From positions 1,888,995 to 1,952,994 of the forward strand of contig JAHBZH010000001.1 of assembly GCA_019635535.1 (NCBI GenBank): a stretch of 64,000 nucleotides of DNA, in the 5' to 3' direction. Under the pieces are notes generated by a model. That model did no database searches. It had not been told where the DNA came from and saw nothing but the letters and a program-made list of their open reading frames with translations. Position 1 is the first letter of the stretch; every line of letters begins with the position of its first letter. A program made the position numbers and the translations under genes. The DNA is from Sphingomonas sp. GTDB taxonomy: Bacteria > Pseudomonadota > Alphaproteobacteria > Sphingomonadales > Sphingomonadaceae. Of the stretch, positions 26,927-36,731 are shown in pieces.

Positions 26927-28243
26927 TCAACTTCCAGCTCGGTCCCCACCCTGCTTGTGCAGGGCCCGGAATCGTTGCCAGTCGGCTTCGGAAAGGCGGA
27001 CCACGAATCGGTTCTCCAGCCCTTCATAATCATGGCTCAGCACCTCGCCATTGGCGTGGAGCCAGGCGGCCAGCTCGCCGTCCGACGCCGGCACGACGAT
27101 CGTGCGCGTTTGCGCGTCCTTGCGCAGCTTGGCGGAGAGCAGCGACAGGAGGTCGTCCGTCCCCGCCCCGGTCAAGGCGGATATCGCCGCAACATCCTCG
27201 CGCCGCGCCGCCTCGGCCTGCACCCGTTCGGCCCCTTCCCCGTCCAGCGCGTCGATCTTGTTCCACACCTCGATCCGCACCGACTCCCCCGCCCCGATCT
27301 CCGTCAGCACCGCTTCGACATCGGCGCACTGGGCGTCGCTGTCGGGATGGGAGATGTCGCGGACATGGACGATGAGATTCGCCGAGATCACCTCCTCCAG
27401 CGTCGCGCGGAACGCGGCGACGAGCTGGGTCGGCAGGTCGGAGATGAAGCCGACCGTGTCGGACAGGATCGCCTTGTCGAAGCCGGGCAAGGCGATCTCG
27501 CGCATCGTCGGATCGAGTGTCGCGAAGAGCAGATCCTCGGCCATCACCTCGGCGCGGGTCAGCCGGTTGAACAGGGTGGATTTGCCGGCATTGGTATAGC
27601 CGACCAGTGCGATCACCGGCCAGGGCGCGCGCTGCCGCCGGGCGCGATGCAGCGTGCGGGTGCGGGCGACCTGATCGAGCTCGCGCCGCAGCTTCGCCAT
27701 CCGGTCGCGGATCATCCGCCGGTCGGCCTCGATCTGGGTCTCGCCGGGGCCGCCCAGGAAGCCGAAGCCGCCGCGCTGCCGCTCGAGGTGGGTCCAGGAT
27801 CGCACCAGCCGCCCGGCCTGATAGTCGAGATGGGCGAGCTCGACCTGCAACCGCCCCTCCGCAGTCGCCGCCCGCTCGCCGAAAATCTCGAGGATGAGGC
27901 CGGTGCGGTCGATCACCTTGGCCTTGGTCCTGTCCTCCAGAGTCTTCTGCTGGACCGGTGTGATCGCGGCATCGACGATCAGCAGCTCGGCTTCGGCCTG
28001 CACGAGCGCCTCGGCGATTCGGTCGACCTGGCCCGACCCGAACAGGGTGGCCGGACGCGGAGCGCGCACCTTCAGGTGCAGCCGGTCCTCGACCGCGATG
28101 CCGATCGCTTCGGCCAGTCCCGCCGCCTCGTCCAGTCGTGCGGAGACATCGCGCCGCGCCTCGCCGCCCATGTCGGGCAATGCGATGACCGCCCGGGCGC
28201 CGCGCGCAAACTCTTCATCCGACCCCCGATTGAAAACGCTCAG
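26927..28243 (-). CDS. hflX: GTPase HflX
   Basis: Ribosome-associated GTPase that splits stalled ribosomes, notably under heat stress. The N-terminal HflX domain, the glycine-rich [19 protein letters not shown] linker and the G domain (G1 [12 protein letters not shown]3 DTVGF, G4 NKID) are all present in about 438 residues. The likely start is CTG at 28243: it overlaps the hfq stop and has GAGGAG eight bases upstream. It begins a charged N-terminus ([17 protein letters not shown]). The first in-frame ATG is at 28171 and would drop 24 residues. Confidence 0.92.
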   Translation of the reverse strand: MSVFNRGSDEEFARGARAVIALPDMGGEARRDVSARLDEAAGLAEAIGIAVEDRLHLKVRAPRPATLFGSGQVDRIAEALVQAEAELLIVDAAITPVQQKTLEDRTKAKVIDRTGLILEIFGERAATAEGRLQVELAHLDYQAGRLVRSWTHLERQRGGFGFLGGPGETQIEADRRMIRDRMAKLRRELDQVARTRTLHRARRQRAPWPVIALVGYTNAGKSTLFNRLTRAEVMAEDLLFATLDPTMREIALPGFDKAILSDTVGFISDLPTQLVAAFRATLEEVISANLIVHVRDISHPDSDAQCADVEAVLTEIGAGESVRIEVWNKIDALDGEGAERVQAEAARREDVAAISALTGAGTDDLLSLLSAKLRKDAQTRTIVVPASDGELAAWLHANGEVLSHDYEGLENRFVVRLSEADWQRFRALHKQGGDRAGS

Positions 28244-28737
28244 GCGTCGCTCTCCTCGTCCTGCGATCCCGTCAGATCGACCGGGTTTTCGGGCTGTACG
28301 GTGGAGATGGCATGCTTGTAGACGAGCTGGCTGAGCCCGTCGCGTTCGAGCAGCATGCAGAACAGGTCGAAGGCCGCGACCTCCCCCTGGAGCATCACGC
28401 CGTTCACGAGGAACATGGTCACCGGCTCGCCCGATTTGCGCACGGCGGAGAGGAAAACCTCCTGCAGCAAAGTCGGGGCCTTCTTGCCCTGCTGCTCCTC
28501 GAACGCTTTCTGCAGCTCGGCGAGGTCGATCGGCTGGGCCGGCATGATCGTCGAGATCGCATGCTTGTAGATGAGTTGCGCCTGCCCGTCCCGGCGCAGC
28601 AGCACCGAGAAATTGTCGAACCAGGTGATGATCCCCTGCAGCTTGACGCCCTTCACCAGGAACATCGTCACCGGCGTCTTGCTGCGCCGCAGGCTGTTCA
28701 GGAACATGTCCTGGAGGTTGTTGACCTTGTCGGCCAT
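28240..28737 (-). CDS. hfq: RNA chaperone Hfq, tandem two-domain form
   Basis: Sm-like RNA chaperone that mediates sRNA-mRNA pairing. Unusually, one 165-residue polypeptide holds two complete Hfq Sm domains. Domain 1 spans residues 7-66 and domain 2 spans 90-149, each with PVTMFLV-G-LQG and a YKHAIST Sm2 motif, joined by a 23-residue linker. Ordinary Hfq is a hexamer of single domains of about 80 residues; this form would make a trimer with pseudo-six-fold symmetry. The C-terminus is short and acidic (DEESDA). It is coupled to hflX. Confidence 0.95.
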   Translation of the reverse strand: MADKVNNLQDMFLNSLRRSKTPVTMFLVKGVKLQGIITWFDNFSVLLRRDGQAQLIYKHAISTIMPAQPIDLAELQKAFEEQQGKKAPTLLQEVFLSAVRKSGEPVTMFLVNGVMLQGEVAAFDLFCMLLERDGLSQLVYKHAISTVQPENPVDLTGSQDEESDA

Positions 28738-28819
28738 ATTCTTTCTCTCCCGGATCCGCCCCCAACGGACCTTGCTGTGTTGATTATCACGTCGCGGCGA
28801 TACGCGCCACGCCGGGCGG

Positions 28820-30211
28820 TTACTGATCAGAACCCTCTCCGCGCGTATCACCAAGGCCGAGCGCCTTCAATTTCCGATGCAGCGCGGAACGCTCCATGCC
28901 GATAAAATTGGCGGTGCGCGAGATGTTGCCGGAAAAACGGCGAATCTGCACCTTGAGATATTCGCGCTCGAACGTCTCGCGCGCTTCGCGCAGGGGAGTT
29001 CCCATGATCGCCTTCACTGCCTCGCCCGGCGTGAGCTGCGCCTGATCGCTCAGGATTTCGGGTGGCAGCATGTCGATATCGATGCTGCCGATCCGCTCCC
29101 CGGGCGCGAGAATGATCGTCCGCTCGATGACATTGCGCAGCTGGCGGACATTGCCGGGCCAGTCATAGGTCTGCAGCGCCGCCATCGCATCGTCGGATAT
29201 CGCCGGCGTCGCCACGCGCTGGTCGGATGCGTAGCGCGCCGCGAACTGGCTGACCAGCGCCGGAATGTCCTCACGCCGGTCGGCGAGCGCCGGCAGGTGC
29301 ACCGGCACGACGTTGAGCCGGTAGTAGAGGTCTTCCCGGAAGCGGCCGGCGGCGATTTCGGCCGGCAGCTCGCGTGCAGTCGACGAAACGACGCGCATGT
29401 CGACCTTGACGGTCCGCTTGCCGCCGACCCGGGTGAAGCTCTGATCGGTCAGCACGCGCAGGATCTTGCCCTGCGTCGATACCGGCATGTCGGCGATTTC
29501 GTCCAGGAAGAGCGTGCCGCCATGCGCCTGTTCGAGCAGGCCCGGCCGAAAAAGCTCGCCCCCCTCCTCCACGCCGAACAATTCTTCCTCGACCCGTTCC
29601 GGCGTCATCCGCGCCGCGGTGACGACGATGAAGGGCGCGCGCGCGCGAGGGCTCCAATTGTGCATCAGTCGCGCCGCAACTTCCTTGCCGACGCCCGCCG
29701 GTCCGGAAATCAGTACGCGGCTGCCAGTCGCCGCCACGCGCTTGAGCGTCGCGCGCACATTGTTGATCGCCGCGCTGGCCCCGGTCAGTTCGGTTTCATG
29801 GCCGATCTGTTGGCGCAACGCTTCATTCTCGCGCTTAAGCCGTTCGGTTTCGGTGGCGCGCGTGACGAGGTGGACGAGGTGTCCGGCCTCGAACGGCTTT
29901 TCGATGAAGTCCACCGCCCCTTGCCGGATCGCTGCCACCGCGGTGTCGAGATTGCCGTGGCCCGAGATCATCAACACGGGCAGCGTGGGGTCACGTCGCT
30001 TGATTTCCTCGAGCAGTTGGAGTCCGTCCAGCTTGGATCCCTGCAACCAGACATCGAGCAATGCCAGCGAGGGCCGCCGATCGGCCAAGGCCTGCAGCGC
30101 TTCCATGCTGTTCGCCGCGGTGCGAGTCGAGAAGCCCTCGTCTTCCAGCACACCGGAAACGAGATCCCGAATGTCCTGTTCGTCATCGACGATGAGAATG
30201 TCCAAAGCCAT
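28820..30211 (-). CDS. ntrX: NtrX response regulator (AAA+ type)
   Basis: Response regulator of the NtrYX two-component system, linked in alphaproteobacteria to nitrogen, redox and envelope control. The receiver domain has phospho-acceptor Asp53 (LLDVWLQ); the AAA+ domain has Walker A GPAGVGKE (170-177) and Walker [13 protein letters not shown] (231-242); a FIS-type helix-turn-helix ends the 463-residue protein ([19 protein letters not shown]). The sigma54-contacting GAFTGA loop is absent: the position reads [11 protein letters not shown]. It lies 5 nt after ntrY. Confidence 0.93.
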   Translation of the reverse strand: MALDILIVDDEQDIRDLVSGVLEDEGFSTRTAANSMEALQALADRRPSLALLDVWLQGSKLDGLQLLEEIKRRDPTLPVLMISGHGNLDTAVAAIRQGAVDFIEKPFEAGHLVHLVTRATETERLKRENEALRQQIGHETELTGASAAINNVRATLKRVAATGSRVLISGPAGVGKEVAARLMHNWSPRARAPFIVVTAARMTPERVEEELFGVEEGGELFRPGLLEQAHGGTLFLDEIADMPVSTQGKILRVLTDQSFTRVGGKRTVKVDMRVVSSTARELPAEIAAGRFREDLYYRLNVVPVHLPALADRREDIPALVSQFAARYASDQRVATPAISDDAMAALQTYDWPGNVRQLRNVIERTIILAPGERIGSIDIDMLPPEILSDQAQLTPGEAVKAIMGTPLREARETFEREYLKVQIRRFSGNISRTANFIGMERSALHRKLKALGLGDTRGEGSDQ

Positions 30212-30216
30212 ATCAA

Positions 30217-32469
30217 TCAGCCACTTGCCAAGCTATCTTCCGAATATCTGCTGGTCGTCACGCCGAGCCGCGCCAACGTGTCCACATCGAACTGGAGTCG
30301 CACCAGAGTGCCACCCCCCCCTGCGGCATCGGCGAACTCGATCTGGCCGAAATGCTCCTCGACGATTTTCTTGACGATGGCGAGGCCGAGCCCGGTACCC
30401 TTCGTGCGGGTCGTCATATAGGGTTCGGTGATGCGTCCTCGTTCGGCCGGCAAGCCGATACCGCTGTCGGCGATTTCGATCACCGCTCTTCCCTTCTCGA
30501 CTCGCAGGGTCACTCCGATGCTGTCGCCGCCGGCTCTTTCTCCCTGCTCCTCGCGTCGCTGCTGAATGGCTTCGACACCGTTCTTGACGACGTTGGTCAG
30601 CGCCTGGCCGAGTAGCCGGCGATCGCAAACCAGCATGGGCGATGGGTCGGGTGCATCCAGCACGAAAGCGATGTCCGGGTGCGCGATCTCGTGGAGGAAT
30701 AATGCCTGGCGCGCGACCTCGGTCAGCGGCTCTTCGCGGAAGGTTGGTTTGGGCATGCGCGCGAATGAAGAGAATTCGTCCACCATTCGCCTGAGATCGC
30801 CGACCTGGCGCACGATTGTGCCGGTCAGCCGTTCGAACGTCGCCGGATCGGACGTCACTTCGTCGGAATAGCGGCGCTGAAGGCGCTCGGCGGCGAGCTG
30901 GATCGGTGTCAACGGATTCTTTATCTCGTGCGCGATGCGCCGGGCGACGTCGGACCAGGCGGCGCGACGCTGATCGAGCAATTGCTCGGTGATGTCGTCG
31001 AAGGTGAGCACATGCCCCCCTTCGACCTTCACCGTCTTGAGCGCGAGCGTCCGCGGTTCACCGCCGGAGGAAAGCTGGATGACATCTTCGCGCTCCTCGG
31101 CGGCGAGCTGACGATCAAGCTCGGGCGCGAGATCGGCGAGCTTCTGGCCGACCGGACTTTTCCCGCCCGTCTTCAGCAGAGCCTCGGCCGAGCTGTTGAT
31201 CAGCCTTACGACATGGTCGTCATCGACGGAGATGACGCCGGCCGTGACTCCCGAGAGCACGGCCTCGGTGAACGCGCGGCGGTTGTCGAGCTGGGCATTG
31301 GCGGCGACCAGCGCACCGGTCTGCTCCTCTATCTGCCGGGTCATCCGGTTGAAGGCGTTGCCAAGCGCTGCGATTTCGTCTCCGGTGTCGGATGGAGCCA
31401 CCCGCGTGGACAGATCGCCTCCGGCAACGCGGCGCGCCGCATCGACGAGCTGGCCGACTGGACGGACCAGCCGATCGGCCAGCGTCAGCGCGATCCAGAT
31501 CGCCAGCGCGACGATCAGCAGCGACAGCGCGAACAGGGCGACGTTGAAACGCAGCTGGAGATCACGCGACCGGTTGACCAGCGTCTCATAGTCCTGGAGC
31601 ACGGCTCCGCCGCGCCGGAGCTGGCTCGCCAGCTCGGGTTCGAAGACCCTGGCAACATAGAGGTAGTTGCGCTCTCCGTACGGAAGGGCCACCACCGCCG
31701 CGAAGCGATCATTGTTGACGATCGGTACGGAACGGCCCGGCTGGATGCGCGCGAGAATCCGCGGATCGATGTCCCGGGCGAGATCCCGGTCATAGGGATT
31801 GACCAGCACCAGCGATTGAATGTTGTTGTCGGACGTCAGGCGGAACACCACCGCTTCGGACAGGTTGCGGACATAGAGCTGCCCCCCGATGGCCTGAGCG
31901 AAATTGATGCTGTCGATCGGGACTTCCTCGAGATATCCGGCAAGGTCGCCGCTCATGGTCAGCGCTTCAAGGCCGACGCGTTCCACTTCCCGATCGTAAT
32001 TTTCCTGCGCCAGGCTGGCCGCGTTCTCCAACATCCCGCGCGCCCGGTCGGAGAACCAGAATTCGACGCCGTACTGGAAGAGCAGAGAAGCGAAAATCAC
32101 CACCAGCAGCGTTGGTACGGCAGCAATGCCGGAGAAGATCGCGACGAGCCGAACGGGCAGCCGGCTCCTCATGCCGAGCCCGCTTCGTGCTGCGCGTCGC
32201 TTGGCGAGCCTTCGGGCGACGAGCACCATCAAGGCCATCGCCGGCACCAGGTTGGCCACCAGCAGAGTCGCGACCATCGCCGGCGTCAGTAAGGCGCCGG
32301 TCTCACCCTGTTGCCGGAATGTGAAATAGCTGATCGTCACTGTCGCGATCAGGGCGATCAGCGCCATCGCTTCGATCAGCGGAACGAAGGAACGACGGCG
32401 CAGCACAACCGCGAGGCGGCGCCGCCATCTGGCCCGGGCCCTGGAGGGAATCGCTGCGTCGGCGCTCAC
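30217..32469 (-). CDS. ntrY: NtrY sensor histidine kinase
   Basis: Membrane sensor kinase partnered with NtrX. The 750-residue protein has about three N-terminal membrane helices (near residues 30-130), an extracytoplasmic region, another helix near 310, a HAMP domain, a PAS domain (about 390-480), then HisKA with the H-box RRIAHEIKNPLTPIQLAAER and an HATPase domain (VKNGVEAI, DSGIGLP, GTGLGLAIVKKI). The start codon is GTG. It is the first gene after dusB, from which a hairpin separates it; ntrBC, which usually precede ntrYX, are not here. Confidence 0.93.
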   Translation of the reverse strand: MSADAAIPSRARARWRRRLAVVLRRRSFVPLIEAMALIALIATVTISYFTFRQQGETGALLTPAMVATLLVANLVPAMALMVLVARRLAKRRAARSGLGMRSRLPVRLVAIFSGIAAVPTLLVVIFASLLFQYGVEFWFSDRARGMLENAASLAQENYDREVERVGLEALTMSGDLAGYLEEVPIDSINFAQAIGGQLYVRNLSEAVVFRLTSDNNIQSLVLVNPYDRDLARDIDPRILARIQPGRSVPIVNNDRFAAVVALPYGERNYLYVARVFEPELASQLRRGGAVLQDYETLVNRSRDLQLRFNVALFALSLLIVALAIWIALTLADRLVRPVGQLVDAARRVAGGDLSTRVAPSDTGDEIAALGNAFNRMTRQIEEQTGALVAANAQLDNRRAFTEAVLSGVTAGVISVDDDHVVRLINSSAEALLKTGGKSPVGQKLADLAPELDRQLAAEEREDVIQLSSGGEPRTLALKTVKVEGGHVLTFDDITEQLLDQRRAAWSDVARRIAHEIKNPLTPIQLAAERLQRRYSDEVTSDPATFERLTGTIVRQVGDLRRMVDEFSSFARMPKPTFREEPLTEVARQALFLHEIAHPDIAFVLDAPDPSPMLVCDRRLLGQALTNVVKNGVEAIQQRREEQGERAGGDSIGVTLRVEKGRAVIEIADSGIGLPAERGRITEPYMTTRTKGTGLGLAIVKKIVEEHFGQIEFADAAGGGGTLVRLQFDVDTLARLGVTTSRYSEDSLASG

Positions 32470-32519
32470 ACTGAGGCTCTAGCACAACAATGTGGCCCAA
32501 AGAACACAGTCATTTTTCT

Positions 32520-32546
32520 GAAACCGCCTTCGCAGGAAGGCGTTTC
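32520..32546 (-). terminator. Hairpin after dusB
   Basis: GAAAC-CGCCTTC-GCAG-GAAGGCG-TTTC forms a seven-pair GC stem extended by GAAA/TTTC around one bulge, immediately downstream of the dusB stop and upstream of ntrY. It resembles an intrinsic terminator with a short T tract and should separate dusB from ntrYX transcription. Confidence 0.5.
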
Positions 32547-32550
32547 GTTG

Positions 32551-33549
32551 TTAGGCGGCAGCCCTGCTTAGCCAAGGAGCGTAGAAATCGCGCAACATGG
32601 CGAGAGCGCGGACCGAATCGGGCTCCTTGTTGAACGCGTTGCGGAACTCCGCCGACCCGGGCAGGCCCTTCGTATACCAGCCGACATGCTTGCGCGCGCA
32701 ATTGGCGCCGATCTGGGGGCCGTACAGCTCCAGCATCGCCTGATATTGCTCCGTGATCACGGCGAATTGCTCGTCGAGGCTCGGGTCCGGCAGGCGCTCG
32801 CCATGCTTCAGCCAGTGCATCGCCTGCCTGAGCAGCCAAGGCCGACCATAGGCGCCGCGACCGATCATCACTCCGTCCGCCCCGGACTGGGCGAGCGCGG
32901 CATCGACATCGTCGAGCGTGTTGATGTCGCCGTTGGCGATGATCGGTAGCGAGACCGCGTCCTTCACCTGGCGAATGAACGCCCAGTCCGCCTGCCCCTT
33001 GTACATCTGGCAGCGGGTACGGCCGTGGACGGTGATCATCCGCACGCCCAGATCCTCGGCGATCCGCGCCAGTTCCGGAGCGTTGAGACTGTCACGATCC
33101 CAGCCCATCCGCATCTTGAGCGTCACCGGCACGTTGACGGCTTTCACCGTTGCGTCAATGATTTGCGACGCCATCCTGAGATCACGCATCAGCGCGGAGC
33201 CGGCCTCGCCATTGACCACCTTTTTCACCGGGCAGCCCATATTGATGTCGATGATCGCCGCGCCGCGCTCCTCGTTGAGCTTCGCGGCCTCCGCCATCTC
33301 CTTCGGAGAGCAGCCCGCGAGTTGCATCGAGACGGGTTCTTCGCTCGGGTCCCACTCCATCTTCTGCAGCGACTGGCGCGTCTCGCGGATCGCCGCCTGG
33401 CTGGCGATCATCTCGGTGACGGTCAGACCCGCGCCAAACCGCTTCACGATCCGCCGGAAGGGCATGTCGGTCACGCCCGTCATCGGCGCCAGGATCACGG
33501 GCGTTTCGATGCGGACCGGACCGATCTGGATGGGCGCGAGGCGGCTCAT
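32551..33549 (-). CDS. dusB: tRNA-dihydrouridine synthase (DusB/NifR3)
   Basis: FMN-dependent enzyme reducing uridine to dihydrouridine in the tRNA D loop. Family blocks are [20 protein letters not shown], the catalytic Cys region [34 protein letters not shown] and [10 protein letters not shown]. The length is 332 residues. The ATG at 33549 starts the conserved core ([18 protein letters not shown]). It is the nifR3 gene that in many alphaproteobacteria heads the nifR3-ntrB-ntrC operon. It is divergent from ispDF, with 63 nt between. Confidence 0.93.
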   Translation of the reverse strand: MSRLAPIQIGPVRIETPVILAPMTGVTDMPFRRIVKRFGAGLTVTEMIASQAAIRETRQSLQKMEWDPSEEPVSMQLAGCSPKEMAEAAKLNEERGAAIIDINMGCPVKKVVNGEAGSALMRDLRMASQIIDATVKAVNVPVTLKMRMGWDRDSLNAPELARIAEDLGVRMITVHGRTRCQMYKGQADWAFIRQVKDAVSLPIIANGDINTLDDVDAALAQSGADGVMIGRGAYGRPWLLRQAMHWLKHGERLPDPSLDEQFAVITEQYQAMLELYGPQIGANCARKHVGWYTKGLPGSAEFRNAFNKEPDSVRALAMLRDFYAPWLSRAAA

Positions 33550-33612
33550 GGCCGCGCGAAATAGGGTGAAAGGCGCTGGCGGGCAAGTTTCGGCTCCGCT
33601 AGGGACCGCCGC

Positions 33613-34773
33613 ATGGCTTCCGGGGGCAAGACGATCGCACTGGTGGTGGCGGCGGGCAGCGGCGTCCGCGCCGGCGGCGAAACCCCCAAGCAATATCGCC
33701 GGATCGCCGGGCGCGCCTTGCTCGCCCACGCCGTTGACCGGCTGCGCCATCCCCGGATCGACGAGATACGCGTCGTTATCGGCGAGGGACAGGAGGCGCT
33801 TTATGTCGAGGCGATCGGAGCGCTTACCCTCCCCCCGTCCGTGATCGGCGGCGCGACCCGCCGCGAGTCGGTCTGGAACGGGTTGGCGGCGATTGCCGGC
33901 GACGATGTCGCCCATGTGCTGATCCACGATGCGGCGCGCCCTTTCCTGCCGGCCGAGGTGATCGACCGCTTGCTGGATGCGCTTGTCGAGGACGACGGCG
34001 CGGTCCCTGCCCTGCCCGTCGTGGACACCCTGGCGCGTGCCGACGCGGCTTTGGGGGAGACAGTGGCGCGCGACGGGCTGGTGCGGGTGCAGACGCCGCA
34101 GGCGTTTCGCTTCGATGCGATCCTGCAGGCCCATGCGGACTGGTCGGGCGACGAAGCGACCGACGATGCGCAGGTCGCGCGGGCGGCGGGGCTGTCCGTC
34201 GCCATAGTCGAGGGCGACTCCGCACTGGAAAAGCTCACCCACCCGGCCGATTTCGATCGGGCCGAGGTGCGGCTCGCAGCGGCGTGGAGCGTGCGTACCG
34301 GCCTGGGTTTCGACGTCCATGCGCTGGTCGCCGGCGAGGAGCTCTGGCTGGGCGGCCTGCTCATCCCGCACGACAAGGGACTCAAGGGCCATAGCGATGC
34401 CGATGTCGCGCTCCATGCGCTGACCGATGCGCTGCTCGGCGCACTGGGCGCCGGCGATATCGGCGATCATTTCCCTCCCAGCGACCCGCAATGGCGCGGC
34501 GCGCCTTCCTCCCGCTTCGTCGAACATGCCCGCGACCTGATCGTGGAAGCCGGCGGACGGATCGAGCATGTCGATGTCACGATCATCTGCGAAGCGCCCC
34601 GGATCGGGCCGCATCGGCAGGCGATGCGCGAGGCGATCGCCGGGCTGTTGCGGCTGCCGGTGTCGAAGGTTAGCCTGAAAGCCACTACCACCGAACGGCT
34701 CGGCTTCACCGGGCGCGGCGAAGGCATTGCCGCGCAGGCGGTGGCGACGATCCGATTGCCAGAGGATATATGA
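33613..34773 (+). CDS. ispDF: Bifunctional IspD/IspF isoprenoid enzyme
   Basis: Fusion of two MEP-pathway enzymes. Residues 1-226 are 2-C-methyl-D-erythritol 4-phosphate cytidylyltransferase (AAGSGVRAG with PKQY, then HDAARPFL and RVQTPQAF). Residues 227-386 are 2-C-methyl-D-erythritol 2,4-cyclodiphosphate synthase ([30 protein letters not shown] and the [18 protein letters not shown] end). The fusion is standard in alphaproteobacteria even though the two steps are not consecutive. It overlaps cinA by 4 nt. Confidence 0.96.
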   Translation: MASGGKTIALVVAAGSGVRAGGETPKQYRRIAGRALLAHAVDRLRHPRIDEIRVVIGEGQEALYVEAIGALTLPPSVIGGATRRESVWNGLAAIAGDDVAHVLIHDAARPFLPAEVIDRLLDALVEDDGAVPALPVVDTLARADAALGETVARDGLVRVQTPQAFRFDAILQAHADWSGDEATDDAQVARAAGLSVAIVEGDSALEKLTHPADFDRAEVRLAAAWSVRTGLGFDVHALVAGEELWLGGLLIPHDKGLKGHSDADVALHALTDALLGALGAGDIGDHFPPSDPQWRGAPSSRFVEHARDLIVEAGGRIEHVDVTIICEAPRIGPHRQAMREAIAGLLRLPVSKVSLKATTTERLGFTGRGEGIAAQAVATIRLPEDI

Positions 34774-35303
34774 CCGACGCGCCCGCCCGCCCGTATCTGC
34801 TACCGCAGGAACTGGTCGATCTCGCCCGGCGCGTGATCGAGGAGAATCGCGCCGCGGGCCGTCATGTCGCGGTGGCCGAGAGCTGCACCGGCGGGCTGGT
34901 CGCCGCCGCGCTGACCGAGATCGCGGGCAGCTCCGACGTGTTCGAGGCGGGCTTCGTCACTTATGCCAACGAGGCGAAGATGAACCTGCTCGGCGTCAGC
35001 TCCGAAGTGATCGAGACGTTCGGCAGCGTCTCGGTGGCCTGCGCCTGGGCGATGGCGCAGGGGGCTCTGGAGAAGAGCGGCGCCGATGTGGCGGTGGCGA
35101 TCACCGGGATCGCCGGGCCGGGCGGCGGATCGGAGAAGAAGCCGGTCGGCACCGTCGTCTTCGCCCGGGCCGAGAAGGACGCGGGCACGGACGAGCCGGT
35201 CGCGGATCTCAAGGAATTCGGCGATCTCGGCCGGGCCGGGATCCGGCTTCAGGCGGCGCTCTGCGCGCTCGAATTGCTGCTGCCGGGGAGCCCGCGGCCG
35301 TAA
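34770..35303 (+). CDS. pncC: CinA C-terminal domain protein (NMN amidohydrolase)
   Basis: Nicotinamide-nucleotide amidase of the CinA/PncC family, which recycles NMN in pyridine nucleotide salvage. The catalytic block [20 protein letters not shown] and the [19 protein letters not shown] motif are present. The 177-residue protein consists only of the C-terminal CinA domain. It is translationally coupled to ispDF. Its last 55 nt overlap the 3' end of the oppositely oriented RatA-like gene. Confidence 0.92.
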   Translation: MTDAPARPYLLPQELVDLARRVIEENRAAGRHVAVAESCTGGLVAAALTEIAGSSDVFEAGFVTYANEAKMNLLGVSSEVIETFGSVSVACAWAMAQGALEKSGADVAVAITGIAGPGGGSEKKPVGTVVFARAEKDAGTDEPVADLKEFGDLGRAGIRLQAALCALELLLPGSPRP

Positions 35304-35725
35304 AGTTCGTGCGCGCGCGCCTCGAAGGCGCCGATCATGCGCCGGAGCGCGGTATCGAACATCGTGCCGGCCAGCGCCTCGAACAGGCGGTTGCGGAAGG
35401 CGAAATCGACCTGGAAGTCGAGCAAGGTGCCGCCCTTCCCGTCCGGCCGGAAGCCCCATTCGTTATGGAGATATTTGAGCGGCCCTTCGATATAGTCGAT
35501 CGCGATCGCGTGCGGCCGGTCCTTCTTCACGCGCGAGGTGAAGGTCTCCTTCAGCGCCTTGAAGCCGACCACGAGGTCGGCGACCATTTCCGTCTCGCTG
35601 TTCGAGCGGACCCGGGTCGCGGCGACCCAGGGCAGGAACTCCTGGTAGCGGCCGACATCGGCGACGAGATCGAAGAGCTGCTCCGGCGCGTAGGGCAGGT
35701 TCCGGGTTTCGGTATGGCGGGGCAT
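35249..35725 (-). CDS. RatA/COQ10-like START-domain protein
   Basis: A 158-residue SRPBCC-fold protein of the polyketide-cyclase/COQ10 family. HTETRNLPYAPEQLFDLVADVGRYQEFLPW is the diagnostic opening and the FAFRNRLFEALAGTMFD helix is near the C-terminus. Homologues are annotated as RatA toxins in E. coli, but in alphaproteobacteria and mitochondria they match COQ10, a ubiquinone-binding protein needed for respiration. The position directly after lipA and no partner antitoxin favour the ubiquinone role. The Ser/Ala-rich tail runs 55 nt into cinA on the other strand. Confidence 0.85.
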   Translation of the reverse strand: MPRHTETRNLPYAPEQLFDLVADVGRYQEFLPWVAATRVRSNSETEMVADLVVGFKALKETFTSRVKKDRPHAIAIDYIEGPLKYLHNEWGFRPDGKGGTLLDFQVDFAFRNRLFEALAGTMFDTALRRMIGAFEARAHELYGRGLPGSSNSSAQSAA

Positions 35726-35730
35726 CGGGC

Positions 35731-36666
35731 CTAGCCGGCGGCGACCGCCAGCTTCGCCTCGCGCGCGGCGCGCATCTTCTCGAAATCGTCGCCGGCATGA
35801 TAGCTGGAGCGGGTCAGCGGGCTGGCGGCGACGAGGAGGAAGCCCTTGGCGCGGGCGATGGCGGCATAGGCGCTGAACGCCTGTGGCGTGACGAATTCCT
35901 CGACCCTGGCGTGGCGCGGGGTGGGCTGGAGATACTGGCCCATGGTCAGGAAATCGACGTCGGCCGAGCGCATGTCGTCCATCACCTGATGGACCTCGAG
36001 CCGCTGCTCGCCGAGGCCGACCATCACGCCGGACTTGGTGAAGATCGACGGATCGTGCCGCTTCACGCTCTCCAGCAGCCGCAGCGAGGCATAATAGCGC
36101 GCGCCGGGGCGGATCGTCGGGTAGAGGCGCGGCACCGTCTCCAGATTGTGGTTGTAGACGTCCGGGCGGGCCTGGATGATCTTCTCGACCGCCGCTTCCG
36201 ACTTGTTGCGGAAATCGGGGGTCAGGATCTCGATCGTGGTCTTCGGTGTGTTGCGCCGCAGCGCCTCGATCACCTTCACGAACTGCATGGCGCCGCCGTC
36301 GGGCAGATCGTCGCGATCGACCGAGGTGATGACGATATGCTCCAGCCCCAGCTCCGCGGCGGCCGTCGCGACATGCTCGGGCTCCAGCGGATCGACGAGG
36401 CGCGGCATGCCGGTCTTCACGTTGCAGAAGGCGCAGGCGCGGGTGCAGGTATCGCCCAGGATCATCACCGTGGCGTGCTTCTTGGTCCAGCACTCGCCGA
36501 TATTCGGGCAGGCCGCCTCCTCGCACACGGTGGCGAGGTTGAGGCGGCGCATCAGCGCCCTGGTCTGCATATAGCCCTGGCTGATCGGCGCCTTCACCCG
36601 GATCCAGTCCGGCTTGCGCTGACGGGGCCTCGCCGGCTGCGGCGGGATCGGATCGGCTTCGCTCAT
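35731..36666 (-). CDS. lipA: Lipoyl synthase
   Basis: Radical-SAM enzyme that inserts two sulfurs into octanoyl groups on lipoyl domains. The auxiliary cluster motif [12 protein letters not shown] and the radical-SAM motif CTRACAFC are both complete, and the RSSYHAG end carries the conserved Ser ligand. The length is 311 residues from the ATG at 36666, which starts the usual [20 protein letters not shown] leader; an in-frame start 12 codons earlier is less likely. It is followed after 5 nt by the COQ10-like gene and is divergent from the carbonic anhydrase gene. Confidence 0.96.
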   Translation of the reverse strand: MSEADPIPPQPARPRQRKPDWIRVKAPISQGYMQTRALMRRLNLATVCEEAACPNIGECWTKKHATVMILGDTCTRACAFCNVKTGMPRLVDPLEPEHVATAAAELGLEHIVITSVDRDDLPDGGAMQFVKVIEALRRNTPKTTIEILTPDFRNKSEAAVEKIIQARPDVYNHNLETVPRLYPTIRPGARYYASLRLLESVKRHDPSIFTKSGVMVGLGEQRLEVHQVMDDMRSADVDFLTMGQYLQPTPRHARVEEFVTPQAFSAYAAIARAKGFLLVAASPLTRSSYHAGDDFEKMRAAREAKLAVAAG

Positions 36667-36731
36667 GGCGGCGAGATAGCGACTGTCGCGGCGACTTGCC
36701 ACCCCTCCCCCTCTCCCGGTACGGGCGATGC

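Noticed and set aside
33550..34614. Upstream extension of the dusB frame antisense to ispDF
   Set aside because: DusB homology starts at 33549, and IspDF motifs occupy the other strand.
35249..35725. Type II toxin-antitoxin system based on the RatA name
   Set aside because: There is no partner antitoxin, and the lipA linkage and family in alphaproteobacteria fit a COQ10-like ubiquinone-binding role.
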